A stretch of DNA of 64,000 nt, from the NCBI RefSeq assembly GCF_032340315.1, contig NZ_CP135436.1, positions 1,509,501-1,573,500 on the forward strand, in the 5' to 3' direction. The notes beneath the pieces were generated by a model, which searched no databases, was not told the DNA's origin, and worked only from the letters and a program-made list of their open reading frames with translations. Below are positions 34,932 to 44,977 of the stretch, piece by piece. The position numbers were made by a program, and so were the translations under genes. Source of the DNA: Streptococcus sp. DTU_2020_1001019_1_SI_AUS_MUR_006 (lineage in GTDB: Bacteria > Bacillota > Bacilli > Lactobacillales > Streptococcaceae). The stretch's first letter is position 1. Each line of letters begins with the position of its first letter.

Positions 34932-36116
34932 CTACCGCCATACTATCATTCTTTCTAAAAAAGGTTTGATGCAGTTGGTTAAAATGCCTTCTATCCAAGA
35001 TTTTTGTGCGGACGATAGATTCTCCGCATCTAAACATTCCTTTAGAAAATCACGTACCTGATCAGGTGCTATTTCAAATTCAAAAGCCTTCATTTTGTAG
35101 AAAAAGTCCAACAAAGTGTTAGAGAGATAGTCAGTTGAAAATGGAATTTCTCCAGTTTTTCGATACATGATTAGAAGTCGGGAAAAGCGAGCTTTTTCTT
35201 CGGGTATATCCTTAAAATAAGAGTTAAGCAACCAGACTTGCTTTTGTTTTCTTTCAAGAGGGTCTTGACTAGCAATGCGTTGATCCTTTTCAAGTTCTCT
35301 TTGGTACTGTTTTGATTTGATAGAACGTTCTGCACGATTTTTACCAAAGAGAATTTTTTCCCACTGGCGCTCCTCTAGTGTCAGTGTTTCGCTCAATCCA
35401 AAGTAATCCTGATAGGCACGTTCAGCTGGTCCCATTGCTAGAACCAGGTTATCCGCATATTGTTTAGCAATCTTGTCCCGCTTCTTTCGCTCCTTTTCAG
35501 CCTTGATGCGAAGTTCCTGCTCATAGTCAATTTTTTCTTTTCCTAGTTTAACAAGATAGAGCTGATCGTCAGATTTTCCAAGTAGAAAGGGTTTGATAAA
35601 TTTCTCAAGGACTTCTTCCATACGAGCTTTCTTCAAAGGCTCTGCCTTACTCCAACTTCCACCTTGAAATACCTCTAAAAAGAGTTGATAATCCTTTTCT
35701 GGTGAGAATTGATTACCTCGATTTGACTTAAAAGCTCCCTTTTCCCATAGCCAGTTGATCAGTCGCTCATCAAAATCCGTTTTATTAACTCGAATGGCTT
35801 CTTTTTTCTGAGCCTTTCTGGTTAGATTTTCAAGCTTTCTGAGAAGTTTTTCTTCCTCTTCTAGCTGTTGATCTAGGCTAATTCTTTGGAAATGACGCAC
35901 ACAGTCACTCCCAATGGGAAAAAGTCGTTTGCCAGTAACTCCGTTAAAAAGTTCATAAGCATACTTAATAGCATTACCGCAGACACAATTGCTTCGACCG
36001 ATTCCATTAAAAATCAAGGAAACTTCACTCCATTCTTTGGTAGCTTGTTCCCAAGTATCGGCTTTAGAGGCCTCTAAAACTGCATCATATAAGTTTTTTC
36101 TAACAGGAATGGACAT
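34932..36116 (-). CDS. Hypothetical protein with N-terminal zinc-type cysteine motif
   Basis: 394 residues, soluble. Residues about 42-76 read NCVCGNAIKYAYELFNGVTG, then GSDCVRHF: a CxCG...C motif seen in uncharacterised nucleic-acid-associated proteins. The rest is charged and largely helical (KAEKERKKRDKIAKQY, ERKQKQVWLLNSYF). Not recognised further. It lies 16 bases behind rexA in the same direction with an RBS, so it is probably transcribed with rexBA. A role in DNA repair is suggested only by that context. Confidence 0.7.
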   Translation of the reverse strand: MSIPVRKNLYDAVLEASKADTWEQATKEWSEVSLIFNGIGRSNCVCGNAIKYAYELFNGVTGKRLFPIGSDCVRHFQRISLDQQLEEEEKLLRKLENLTRKAQKKEAIRVNKTDFDERLINWLWEKGAFKSNRGNQFSPEKDYQLFLEVFQGGSWSKAEPLKKARMEEVLEKFIKPFLLGKSDDQLYLVKLGKEKIDYEQELRIKAEKERKKRDKIAKQYADNLVLAMGPAERAYQDYFGLSETLTLEERQWEKILFGKNRAERSIKSKQYQRELEKDQRIASQDPLERKQKQVWLLNSYFKDIPEEKARFSRLLIMYRKTGEIPFSTDYLSNTLLDFFYKMKAFEFEIAPDQVRDFLKECLDAENLSSAQKSWIEGILTNCIKPFLERMIVWR

Positions 36117-36132
36117 GATGCCTCCTTTCTTT

Positions 36133-39100
36133 TTAAAGTTTAACGACTTCTACTTGGTCTTTACCAAGTAGAATCAAATATTTTTCAACTGTTTCTATCT
36201 GATAAGAACGAGATAGAGCCTCTGCATAGAGGTCTAATTGTCCTCGATAGCGTTCAATAAGCTGACTAGCATGCTCATAACGGTCTGTCTTGTAGTCAAA
36301 GAGAGCAATCTTATCATTGTAGAGGAGATATCCATCTAAGATTCCACGGACAACAAAATCTTCCTGACTCTTAGCATCTCTTTTCAACATTGAGAAAGGT
36401 TGTTCTCGATAGAGTTTATCTTGGTTTGCAAGAATCTCTTGACCTAGAGCCGTATCAAAGAAGGACAAAATCTTTACTAGATTGATTTTGGATTTGACAT
36501 CCGAGCTTACTTGAACTTGCTCTAAAGCCTCTGTTAAAGTCTCTAAAGTGGGTTTCTTAGCTAGATTAATTCTCTGCATGAGTTCATGGGTAGCACTACC
36601 AATCTCAGCACCAGTAACTTTCTTAGTTTTAGAGAAATCAGGAAGATTGAATTGAACAGTGCTTTCTTTTAGTTGACTTTGACCAGCTACTACTACACCT
36701 TCCATATCCATAACTGGTTCATACAACTTCTTAATCTGACTTGGAGTTTGTACACTTGGAAGATTGATTGCTGCACGGTGGATTTGGTTATAGACTTCCA
36801 CTTCTTTCAGCATTTGTAAAGCTTCCTTGATGGCATCAGATTGACGGTTGTCTGCTTGGGATTGGTCTTGGAGCTGGCTTTTATTTTCCAATTCTCCGAT
36901 AGCTTCTTCTGTCAGTTGTTCTTCACCCTCGAAACGAACACTAAAGTGTAAGTCCTCTTTAGAAAAAGCTTGGTAAATGGCCCAAATCCAATCTTGGAAA
37001 TTACTAGCATCTAGTCTAGTTTCTCGAGTCAAAAGACCTTGCCCATTTGTCGGGTATTCTTTAGACTCCAACTTCTCCCTTGATCCCTTTCCGACTAGAT
37101 AGATTTTTTTCTCAGCACGAGTCATGGCTACATAAAGTAAACGCATCAACTCAGAATAGCTTGCTAATTGGAGTTCTTCTTCATTTTGCGTATAGGTCAA
37201 GCTAGGGATAGATAATTTAATAGTAGATGGAACGTATTCCTCTTTGGAATCTGTATCATCTGTAGCAACTCTAGCTACGTACTTAAGACCAAGGCCATTT
37301 TTACGACTTAGGATGACTTGAGACATGGAATCTTGCTTGTTGAATTGCTGATCAATATTAAGGATAAAGACATAAGGAAACTCTAGGCCCTTACTTTTAT
37401 GAATACTCATAAGTTCTACTGCATCCTTAGGTGGTGCCACAGCAACATTGGCAAGATCATGCTGGGCTTCCAAGACCTGATCTATCATTCGAATAAAGCG
37501 AGATAATCCCTTAAAATTACTCTTTTCAAACTGATCTGCTCTTAAAGCAAGGGCATAGAGGTTAGCCTGTCTAGCATGACCATTTGGCAAAGCACCAACA
37601 TAGTCATAGTAAAAACGGTCGCTATAGATTTTCCAAATGAGATCATAAAGTGAGTGCGTTTTAGAATACAAACGCCAAGCCTGGACGGTTTCCATGAAAA
37701 AGCTTAGTTTCTTTTGTAATTCAGCTTTGATTAAATCTTTTTGAAGACCAATTTTCTTCTGAGCATTAACTAGTTTCTCATAAAAGTTCTCTTGAACCTT
37801 ATCCTCAGATTTTTGAAGTGCGAGACGAGCCAATTCATCCTCATCAAAGCTAAACATCGGAGATTTCATTAGAGCAACCAAAGCAAAGTCTTGAAGAGGG
37901 TTGTGGATGACACGAAGAGTATCCAACATAACCTGCACTTCTAGGGATTGCAAATAGTTTGATTGGGCGCCGTCTGTCTTGACTGGAATACCATACTCAG
38001 ACAAGGCAAGTAGGACCTGGTCATTACGACTTCTGCTGGCAGTTAAGAGAGCCATGTCCTTGAAAGGTACACTCTTATCATTATGAAGGTGAATTATCTC
38101 CTTAAGCACCATGCGCATTTCACCAGTTAATTTGTTGGTTGCAAGTTCCTCCTCATCATCAGAATCGCTATCATCCTTATCATATAAGAGAACTTCTGCC
38201 TTGTTTTCAGGATTTGCTTGAATATCAGTATTTCCAAAAACAAGTTGATGCATACCATCGTATGAAATTTCCCCAACTTCATCGTCCATAAGATGCTTAA
38301 AGACATCATTTGTAGCATCTAGAACCTCTGAACTACTACGGAAATTTTCTTTAAGTAGAATTAATTGACCTTCTTTGTCATCTTGAGCAAATCTATGAAA
38401 TTTTTCATTGAAAATTTGGGGATCTGCCTGTCTGAAACGATAAATAGACTGCTTGATATCCCCAACCATAAAACGATTATGACCGTTTGATAGGAGTTCT
38501 AACATTCTTTCTTGGATGTGGTTAGTATCTTGGTACTCATCTACCATGACTTCATGGAAGCGTTCCTGATACTCTTGTCTAACCTGAGAGAAGTTTTCCA
38601 AAATCTCAATGGTATAGTGGCTAATATCCGCAAATTCGAAGGCATTTTCTTCGCGTTTACGCTTTCGATAGGCATCAACAAAATCACTCATAAAAACTTG
38701 AAAAGTCTTTGCTAAGTCCCAAGACTCTTGATGATATTTTTCCTGGAATTTTAGTAAAGTAATTTGGTCATTTAGTGCAATTAGCTTTTCAAATTTTGCT
38801 TTTCTCTCTTGGTTGTAGGTTTCTTTCAAGTCTTGCAGTTCGGCCTTACGACTAGCATTTGTAAGAGCACGACCACCTTTATCCTTAGAGATACTAACAA
38901 CTCGTTCTAGCACTTTTTGGTATTTGTCAAAGGTTGATTCATGGCTTAAAGAACTGATCTCGTCAAGAACTTGTTGGACAGATTCTAGGTAAGCTGCTTT
39001 GCCAAATTCCTTGGCATCATTATCCAAATGGTAACGGAAAAAGCTTTCTAAATCCCAAAGTCTTTCTTTTATATCCTCTGCAAGGTTTTCTTTAGCAACG

Positions 39101-39786
39101 GTAAAATCAGCCTCTTCAAAGCCTTTTAGAAAGGAATCTTCTAGCCAAGCCTGAGGATTGCTGGTAGATTGCAAAAAGTCATAAATCATATAGACCTGTT
39201 TACGCAAACCACGCGCGTCTTTGCTTCTACCTGCAAAGTTCTTAACTAGCTGACTAAACTTGCCTTGTTCTTTACCTTGATAGTGACTTTCAAAAACTTG
39301 ACGAAAGACCTCATTTTTTAAGAGAAGTTGCTCACTTTCATTCTGAAGAATACGAAAATTTGGAGAGAGGTCAAGGAGATGACCATGCTTGGTCAGGAAT
39401 TTCTGGGTAAAAGAGTCCATGGTCCCAATCGCGGCATTGGGTAAATCAGCTAATTGTCTGCCGAGGTGTTTTTTTAGTTCCACATCTTGCGTTTCTTGGA
39501 TTTGTTGGCTGATTTTCTTTTCCAAGCGTTCTTTTAACTCAGTTGCTGCCTTGACTGTAAAGGTTGAGATAAAGAGTTGGCGAATTTCTACACCACGCGC
39601 TAACTGATCAAGAATTCGTTCAGCCATGACAAAGGTTTTCCCTGAGCCAGCTGATGCTGAGACCAGAATATTTTGACCAGAGCTATAAATAGCTTGAATT
39701 TGTTCAGCTGTTTTCTTAGGTTTCTTGTTAGACTGAGCTTCTGCTACTTGCAAGGCTGCAATCTCTTCTTGAGATAAAAATTTCAT
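36133..39786 (-). CDS. rexA: ATP-dependent helicase/nuclease subunit A (RexA/AddA)
   Basis: 1217 residues. UvrD-type motifs: Walker [18 protein letters not shown] (about 42-58), Walker B with VDEYQDTN (about 415), [32 protein letters not shown], and [12 protein letters not shown]. The C-terminal RecB-like nuclease has [23 protein letters not shown]. With RexB it processes double-strand breaks for RecA loading. It overlaps rexB by 4 bases. Confidence 0.96.
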   Translation of the reverse strand: MKFLSQEEIAALQVAEAQSNKKPKKTAEQIQAIYSSGQNILVSASAGSGKTFVMAERILDQLARGVEIRQLFISTFTVKAATELKERLEKKISQQIQETQDVELKKHLGRQLADLPNAAIGTMDSFTQKFLTKHGHLLDLSPNFRILQNESEQLLLKNEVFRQVFESHYQGKEQGKFSQLVKNFAGRSKDARGLRKQVYMIYDFLQSTSNPQAWLEDSFLKGFEEADFTVAKENLAEDIKERLWDLESFFRYHLDNDAKEFGKAAYLESVQQVLDEISSLSHESTFDKYQKVLERVVSISKDKGGRALTNASRKAELQDLKETYNQERKAKFEKLIALNDQITLLKFQEKYHQESWDLAKTFQVFMSDFVDAYRKRKREENAFEFADISHYTIEILENFSQVRQEYQERFHEVMVDEYQDTNHIQERMLELLSNGHNRFMVGDIKQSIYRFRQADPQIFNEKFHRFAQDDKEGQLILLKENFRSSSEVLDATNDVFKHLMDDEVGEISYDGMHQLVFGNTDIQANPENKAEVLLYDKDDSDSDDEEELATNKLTGEMRMVLKEIIHLHNDKSVPFKDMALLTASRSRNDQVLLALSEYGIPVKTDGAQSNYLQSLEVQVMLDTLRVIHNPLQDFALVALMKSPMFSFDEDELARLALQKSEDKVQENFYEKLVNAQKKIGLQKDLIKAELQKKLSFFMETVQAWRLYSKTHSLYDLIWKIYSDRFYYDYVGALPNGHARQANLYALALRADQFEKSNFKGLSRFIRMIDQVLEAQHDLANVAVAPPKDAVELMSIHKSKGLEFPYVFILNIDQQFNKQDSMSQVILSRKNGLGLKYVARVATDDTDSKEEYVPSTIKLSIPSLTYTQNEEELQLASYSELMRLLYVAMTRAEKKIYLVGKGSREKLESKEYPTNGQGLLTRETRLDASNFQDWIWAIYQAFSKEDLHFSVRFEGEEQLTEEAIGELENKSQLQDQSQADNRQSDAIKEALQMLKEVEVYNQIHRAAINLPSVQTPSQIKKLYEPVMDMEGVVVAGQSQLKESTVQFNLPDFSKTKKVTGAEIGSATHELMQRINLAKKPTLETLTEALEQVQVSSDVKSKINLVKILSFFDTALGQEILANQDKLYREQPFSMLKRDAKSQEDFVVRGILDGYLLYNDKIALFDYKTDRYEHASQLIERYRGQLDLYAEALSRSYQIETVEKYLILLGKDQVEVVKL

Positions 39787-42700
39787 CGCTCCAACTCCTC
39801 TCTGATTTTATTAAACCAAGTTTCCTTGGCATTGCTCTTGGCAACTTTCTCTAAAAATCTCGCCTGACCTAAATGATAATTGGCTTCAAAACCTGTAATA
39901 GCTTGATATTGTTGCACATAGGCTGCAATGCTTCTACCGTTTTCTGTATAAGGGTTGATCGCAAATTCACCAGATAAAATCTTCTCTGCCGCTTTTTTGT
40001 AGAGAAGGGCATTATAGTCCAACAATAACTGGAATTCCTCATCAGACAACTGGTAAGTCTTATTTTTATTGTAAAACTCTCCAAGGTTTTTTATCTCTTT
40101 TTCAAGAAAGAGGCCTTGGTATTTCATAGTCTTATTCGTTTCTGCTACTGCCTTAGAAAGAGTTTTAGCAGTTTGTAATGACTGAATTGGTTCAGCCATT
40201 TCTAGGTACATAGCTCCAAAGAAATCCGTATTCCCTTCTTGCTTGAGGGCAGCTAGATAGGTTGGTAATTGCGAGTTAAGACCATTATAAAACATAGGGA
40301 ACTTGAACTGAGTCAAAGAAGACTTATAATCTACAACACCGATAGCATCAGAAGTTTTCAAACGGTCAATTCGGTCAACCTTACCACGGACATAGACATT
40401 TCGTCCATTATCTAGCTGAATAAAGGCTTGGTCCTTGCCACCAAAGACAGCTTCTTCCTGAATCGTTTCAACATCCGCATTATGTCTAAGAATATGTCCA
40501 GTAGCGCGTGCGACATCCAAGAGGACTTCCTTAGTAAATTGAGCCTCCAAACTCTCCTGATAAATAGCTTGAAACTCACGTTCTTGACTGGTTTCAGAGA
40601 TAGCTTGTTCTAAACGACGATCAAAGGATTCATCGCTCGGCATTTTCAATGCCCGCTCAAAGATACGATGCAAGAAATTCCCATGACTTCTTGCATCAGG
40701 ACGGAGACGCAATTCTTCCTGCAAACCTAAAACATATCTTAGATAGTAACTGTATTCATTACGGTAGAACTCCGTTAGTCCAGAAGTAGATAGATAAAAA
40801 TCTTGATCTTGAGGATACAAGGCTTCCAAAGTTTCAGTAGCTAAAGTCTTACTTTTTGGACTTGTTGGTAGGACAGGATTATCAAGACCTTGATCTTCTA
40901 ATTTTCTCCCCATGACACGAGCTAGAACCTTAATAAAGGTTAAGTCCTGCTCACTTGTCTCCGACTCACCTTGTTGGTGATAAGCAACAAGACTAGACAA
41001 AAGACTGTGATAAGAACCAATATCATCCTTTGATAGGTTTCTTCGATCGATTCTCTTTTCAATCTTGCTAAAACCAAAATCCTGCAATTCTTTCAGATAA
41101 ACTGACTCTTTGCTCTCGTTTTCATTGAGTAGACTAGGCGCTGATAAGACCAATTTTTTCTTGGCAGAATTTACCAAAGAAAGCATGGTATAGCGATTCT
41201 TCTTAAGATTTTCATGACTAGCAATCAATAATTGAGAGCCATCTTCAGTTCCTTGGTTTAAAACTTTTCTTTCTTCATCACTCAAAAGACTAGTATTTTG
41301 GCTAATTTTAGGTAGATGATCCTGGGTTAAGCCAAGTGCATAGATGTAATCAGAAGTCAAAGGCGAAATCAAATCATAACTTTGCACCAGAACCGTATCT
41401 ACCGTTGCTGGGATTGTACGATAATTTGATAAGGACATACCTGAATGAAGAAGAACCAAGAAATCATCTAAAGCGACCTGAGTCCCCTCAAATACGGTCG
41501 CAAATTGCTCCATTACGTGGCAAAATGCTTTCCAGACCTCCTCTTGTCTTTCTTGTTCTGCCGCATCCATCGTTTCAGATAAGGATTGTAATTGCTTGGT
41601 AACAGATGCGTCCTTCAAAAAGTTATTCCATTTTGCAAGGATATTCTCAGTCTTTTGCTTACGACTGGATAATAAAGTTTCTAGTGGGTTTAGGACACGG
41701 ACACGCAGCTCGTTTAATTTCTCTAAATCAAATTTCCCGTGATGATTTTTTGTAAATTCTTGTTTAAAGTTTGAAAGACCATCAATACCCAAATAGCGGA
41801 TATATTGTTCAAAGCTATCGATTTCTTCTTGAGTAAGGTCGGTATATAAGCCGGTTCGTAAGAGGTTAATCAAATCTTCTTGACGGAAATAGTACCGTTT
41901 GAGGCGTCCGATGGATTCTACAAATTGAGTCAAAGGATGATGAGCCATAGACTCGCTTCTCCCGAGATAGAAAGGAATCTGATATTGATTAAAAATTGTC
42001 TGCAAGGACAGTTTATAGGACTCTACGTCTCCTAGTAAGATACGAACATTTTTGTAGCTTAGTTCAGGTTCTTGGTGCAATTTCTGGCGAATACTACGAG
42101 CAACGAGTTCCAGCTCTTCTTTTTGTGTCAGACAAGACCAGATTTGCAAGTCTTCTCTATCCTTAGCATCCACTTCTAAACTGATTTCAGAATAATCATA
42201 AGCACTTTCCAGTAATTTTGAGGCCTTGGCAAAAGCATCAAGATTTTCATGTTCTTGACAGGCATCTTCTGCCTTGGTCTGATATTTAAAAGCTAAATGA
42301 CGTAAAAACTCAACACTGGCTTGGTATAGGTTCCCTTCACTAAAAGAGCTAGTGTAGGCTTTCTTAGTCGCATATACACCAATGATAATTTCAACACCCT
42401 TACGATGAAGCAAATCCACTAGGTGTTCCTCTTCTGCAGAAAAACGGGTAAAACCATCAATGACTAGGGCAATCTTACTAAAATCACTACTTACCATGTT
42501 TTTTTCGATAGCATTGATCAGATAGGATAATGGACTTCCTTGTGAAACTTGACCTTGATTTAAATGCGCTGTTATCTTTTCAAAAATCAAGATTAAATCA
42601 GACCGTTTATCAGCATCTGTCAAACTTTCCAAGTCCAAAAAACTCATCTTTGCAGTTGAAATTTCATGATAAATCTCAATCAGTTGCTGGATGAATTGCG

Positions 42701-43034
42701 GATCTTGTTTAATAGCCCCGTAAACACGTAAATTCTTAGCGTCTATCTCAGACAGACACTTATAGAAAGCCATACCAAGACCGATATCATCGAGACTTGA
42801 CCTCTCAGGAATATCATTTAAAATCAGATAACGAGCCATTTGAGCGAAGCGCGTGACTGTGATAGCAAAAGAAGCCTGCTGACTCAAGCACTCCAGCACG
42901 GCACGTTCCTTTTCAAAAGAAAGAGAGTTAGGGGCGATATAAAAGACTCGTTTGCCTTGGGCAACCAGTCCTTGAGCCTCCTTGGTTAGGATTTCTGTCA
43001 AAGAAGTCCGAATATCGGTATAAAGTAGTTTCAT
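39783..43034 (-). CDS. rexB: ATP-dependent helicase/nuclease subunit B (RexB)
   Basis: 1083 residues, close to the usual streptococcal RexB length. It begins [16 protein letters not shown]. The helicase-like part is inactive-looking, lacking a clear Walker A; the C-terminal nuclease has [20 protein letters not shown] followed by DYKSS. It is the partner of RexA in break repair and precedes it in the operon. An extended -10 TGATATAAT (TATAAT at 43068-43073) lies 34 bases upstream. Confidence 0.95.
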   Translation of the reverse strand: MKLLYTDIRTSLTEILTKEAQGLVAQGKRVFYIAPNSLSFEKERAVLECLSQQASFAITVTRFAQMARYLILNDIPERSSLDDIGLGMAFYKCLSEIDAKNLRVYGAIKQDPQFIQQLIEIYHEISTAKMSFLDLESLTDADKRSDLILIFEKITAHLNQGQVSQGSPLSYLINAIEKNMVSSDFSKIALVIDGFTRFSAEEEHLVDLLHRKGVEIIIGVYATKKAYTSSFSEGNLYQASVEFLRHLAFKYQTKAEDACQEHENLDAFAKASKLLESAYDYSEISLEVDAKDREDLQIWSCLTQKEELELVARSIRQKLHQEPELSYKNVRILLGDVESYKLSLQTIFNQYQIPFYLGRSESMAHHPLTQFVESIGRLKRYYFRQEDLINLLRTGLYTDLTQEEIDSFEQYIRYLGIDGLSNFKQEFTKNHHGKFDLEKLNELRVRVLNPLETLLSSRKQKTENILAKWNNFLKDASVTKQLQSLSETMDAAEQERQEEVWKAFCHVMEQFATVFEGTQVALDDFLVLLHSGMSLSNYRTIPATVDTVLVQSYDLISPLTSDYIYALGLTQDHLPKISQNTSLLSDEERKVLNQGTEDGSQLLIASHENLKKNRYTMLSLVNSAKKKLVLSAPSLLNENESKESVYLKELQDFGFSKIEKRIDRRNLSKDDIGSYHSLLSSLVAYHQQGESETSEQDLTFIKVLARVMGRKLEDQGLDNPVLPTSPKSKTLATETLEALYPQDQDFYLSTSGLTEFYRNEYSYYLRYVLGLQEELRLRPDARSHGNFLHRIFERALKMPSDESFDRRLEQAISETSQEREFQAIYQESLEAQFTKEVLLDVARATGHILRHNADVETIQEEAVFGGKDQAFIQLDNGRNVYVRGKVDRIDRLKTSDAIGVVDYKSSLTQFKFPMFYNGLNSQLPTYLAALKQEGNTDFFGAMYLEMAEPIQSLQTAKTLSKAVAETNKTMKYQGLFLEKEIKNLGEFYNKNKTYQLSDEEFQLLLDYNALLYKKAAEKILSGEFAINPYTENGRSIAAYVQQYQAITGFEANYHLGQARFLEKVAKSNAKETWFNKIREELER

Positions 43035-43132
43035 CTCTGCCTCGTTTGTTTTTTGTCATTACCTTTTATTATATCATTTTTTAAGTAAAAACAGATTGAT
43101 ATAAAGCCCTAATTTTAACCTGTCCCATATCA

Positions 43133-43158
43133 AAAAAGTCGGAATAAAATCCGACCTT
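43133..43158 (-). terminator. Terminator of the CPBP protease gene
   Basis: GTCGG/CCGAC core at 43138-43155. On the minus strand it is followed by TTTTTT. Confidence 0.65.
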
Positions 43159-43167
43159 TTATAGTTA

Positions 43168-43839
43168 TTAACTACCAGAAAACAAGAGTACCCATAATTC
43201 CCAAAATGCAGTAATGTTGATCATGATATGAAGTAAAATAGGGTAATAGAGAGAATGAGTTTTTCGGTAGAGGAATGCACAAATTGCTCCTCTACTTGCA
43301 TAGGTGAAAAAGGCGAGTGGTGTTAAACCTGAACTGACATGCACATAGCCAAAGATACAGGCTGATAGTAAAATATCTCCATACCAAGGTGAATCTTTCA
43401 AAAATGTATTCATCAGAACACCTCGGTAAATCAATTCTTCTGAAATTGGTCCTAGCAGACAAGTAATAAGCAAAAAATATAGCAACTCTTGTCGCCCTGT
43501 CATCTCAATCATTTCATTTAAAGACATTTGATTGGATGTGGCTGGTGTTAAAAAAGAAAACACAGTATCTGAAAGATAATTGACTCCATAAGCAAGAAGC
43601 AAATAAACTAGATATCTCCATTTCCACTTTAACTCAAGAATTCTTCTACCTTCGAATACTAGTAAATAAAGAATAGCTATAAAAGTAACGATGAGCTCTA
43701 AAAAAGCAAGAATTTGAAAAAATTCTCTACTAGCAGGTACAAGCCTACCTGCAAAATGATTAAAAATCCACCAAAACCATGTCTTTCTATAAATGATTAG
43801 AAACAAGGCTAGTAAAATCTGTACTGTTCTTCTTTTCAT
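43168..43839 (-). CDS. CPBP family intramembrane metalloprotease
   Basis: 223 residues, about seven hydrophobic segments. CPBP (Abi) motifs: EELIYRG (about 140), FGYVHVSSG and LLHIMINI, which provide the Glu and His ligands of the membrane-embedded active site. Relatives protect against own bacteriocins or process prenylated or secreted proteins; no bacteriocin gene is visible here. Monocistronic. Confidence 0.87.
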   Translation of the reverse strand: MKRRTVQILLALFLIIYRKTWFWWIFNHFAGRLVPASREFFQILAFLELIVTFIAILYLLVFEGRRILELKWKWRYLVYLLLAYGVNYLSDTVFSFLTPATSNQMSLNEMIEMTGRQELLYFLLITCLLGPISEELIYRGVLMNTFLKDSPWYGDILLSACIFGYVHVSSGLTPLAFFTYASRGAICAFLYRKTHSLYYPILLHIMINITAFWELWVLLFSGS

Positions 43840-43979
43840 GATAAGTCCTCTGCTTTTTATCCATTATCAGTATTTTACAAGTTTAGTATAGCATATCTTT
43901 TTAAACTCCCCTTGTCAAATCATGAATTGTAATTGAAACGTCCTAAATTGACATAGTAATCCTTATTTCATCCAAAATA

Positions 43980-43988
43980 TGCTATAAT
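43980..43988 (+). promoter_or_regulatory. Extended -10 promoter of the Cof-type gene
   Basis: TGCTATAAT with an AAAAGGAAA RBS downstream. TTGACA lies upstream but too far away to be the paired -35. Confidence 0.5.
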
Positions 43989-44017
43989 ATAGACAAAATA
44001 CGTGAAAAGGAAATACT

Positions 44018-44827
44018 ATGATTAAATTACTTGCTCTTGATATGGATGGAACTCTACTCAACGAAGCCAAGGAAATCCCTCAGGCTCATATTAATGCCAT
44101 TCATAAGGCTGTCGACAAAGGCGTCAAACTTGTTCTTTGTACTGGTCGCCCTCTCTTTGGAGTTCTTCCCTACTATAAGAAACTTGGTCTTGATTTGCAG
44201 AATGAATACGTCATCGTCAACAATGGATGTTCTACCCACCAAACTAGTGACTGGGGCCTTGTTGACTGGCGAGAACTTAGCAAATCAGACATTGAATACC
44301 TGAATGAACTTGCAGAAAATAGTGAGGTTCAGTTGACTCTCTTTGACGAGGAACACTACTTCGTTCTAGGGGGCGAACCAAATCCTATCGTAAAATACGA
44401 TGCGACACTTGTCTTTTCTGACCTGACTGAAATTTCACTAGAGGAAGCTACCAGTGGTAAATATCGCATGTTCCAGGGTATGTTCTTAGGTACAAAAGAA
44501 CAAACAGATGATTTTGAACAACGATTTGCTGATGAACTTTGTCAGAGATTTAGCGGAGTTCGTTCACAACCAGTTATCTATGAAGCAATGCCACTCGGTA
44601 CAACCAAGGCTTCTGCTCTTTCTCGCTTGGCTGAGATTTTAGATATCCAACCTTCTGAAATCATGGCAATGGGTGATGCCAATAACGATATTGAGATGTT
44701 AGAATTTGCAGGGCTTGGGATCGCCATGGGAAATGCTAGCGACTATGTCAAATCTCTCGCGGATGCCGTAACTGCCAGCAATGAAGAAGAGGGTGTTGCA
44801 CGCGCTATTGAGAAATATATTTTGTAA
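44018..44827 (+). CDS. Cof-type HAD phosphatase (YidA-like)
   Basis: 269 residues, HAD type IIB. Motif I LALDMDGTLLNEAK (5-18), motif II VLCTGRPLFGV, motif III with KASALSRLAE and motif IV MAMGDANNDIEMLEFAG. It dephosphorylates sugar phosphates or flavin-related metabolites; the substrate is unknown. It is the only plus-strand gene between the terminus and 50 kb. Confidence 0.87.
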   Translation: MIKLLALDMDGTLLNEAKEIPQAHINAIHKAVDKGVKLVLCTGRPLFGVLPYYKKLGLDLQNEYVIVNNGCSTHQTSDWGLVDWRELSKSDIEYLNELAENSEVQLTLFDEEHYFVLGGEPNPIVKYDATLVFSDLTEISLEEATSGKYRMFQGMFLGTKEQTDDFEQRFADELCQRFSGVRSQPVIYEAMPLGTTKASALSRLAEILDIQPSEIMAMGDANNDIEMLEFAGLGIAMGNASDYVKSLADAVTASNEEEGVARAIEKYIL

Positions 44828-44831
44828 AATT

Positions 44832-44871
44832 AAAAAAGCAACTAGCAGTTTATTCTGAGAGTTGCTTTTTT
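44832..44871 (+). terminator. Terminator of the Cof-type gene
   Basis: AAAAAAGCAACT (44832-44843) pairs with AGTTGCTTTTTT (44860-44871). Confidence 0.8.
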
Positions 44872-44875
44872 TTGT

Positions 44876-44971
44876 TTAAAATAATGCTGTTAGTGCGGTT
44901 ATAATCCCTAAAACAATACCTGGCTCATTAGATGCTACCATGGGAATATCAGGTTCTTTTTCGTTTAGAAA
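44876..44971 (-). pseudogene. Possible gene remnant or tiny ORF behind pcrA
   Basis: A short open stretch reads LNEKEPDIPMVASNEPGIVL and ends GIITALTALF then stop. An ATG inside it gives a 21-residue peptide (44876-44941) without a convincing RBS. It looks more protein-like than the surrounding gap, possibly the tail of a lost gene. Not recognised. Confidence 0.2.
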
Positions 44972-44977
44972 CTAAAC

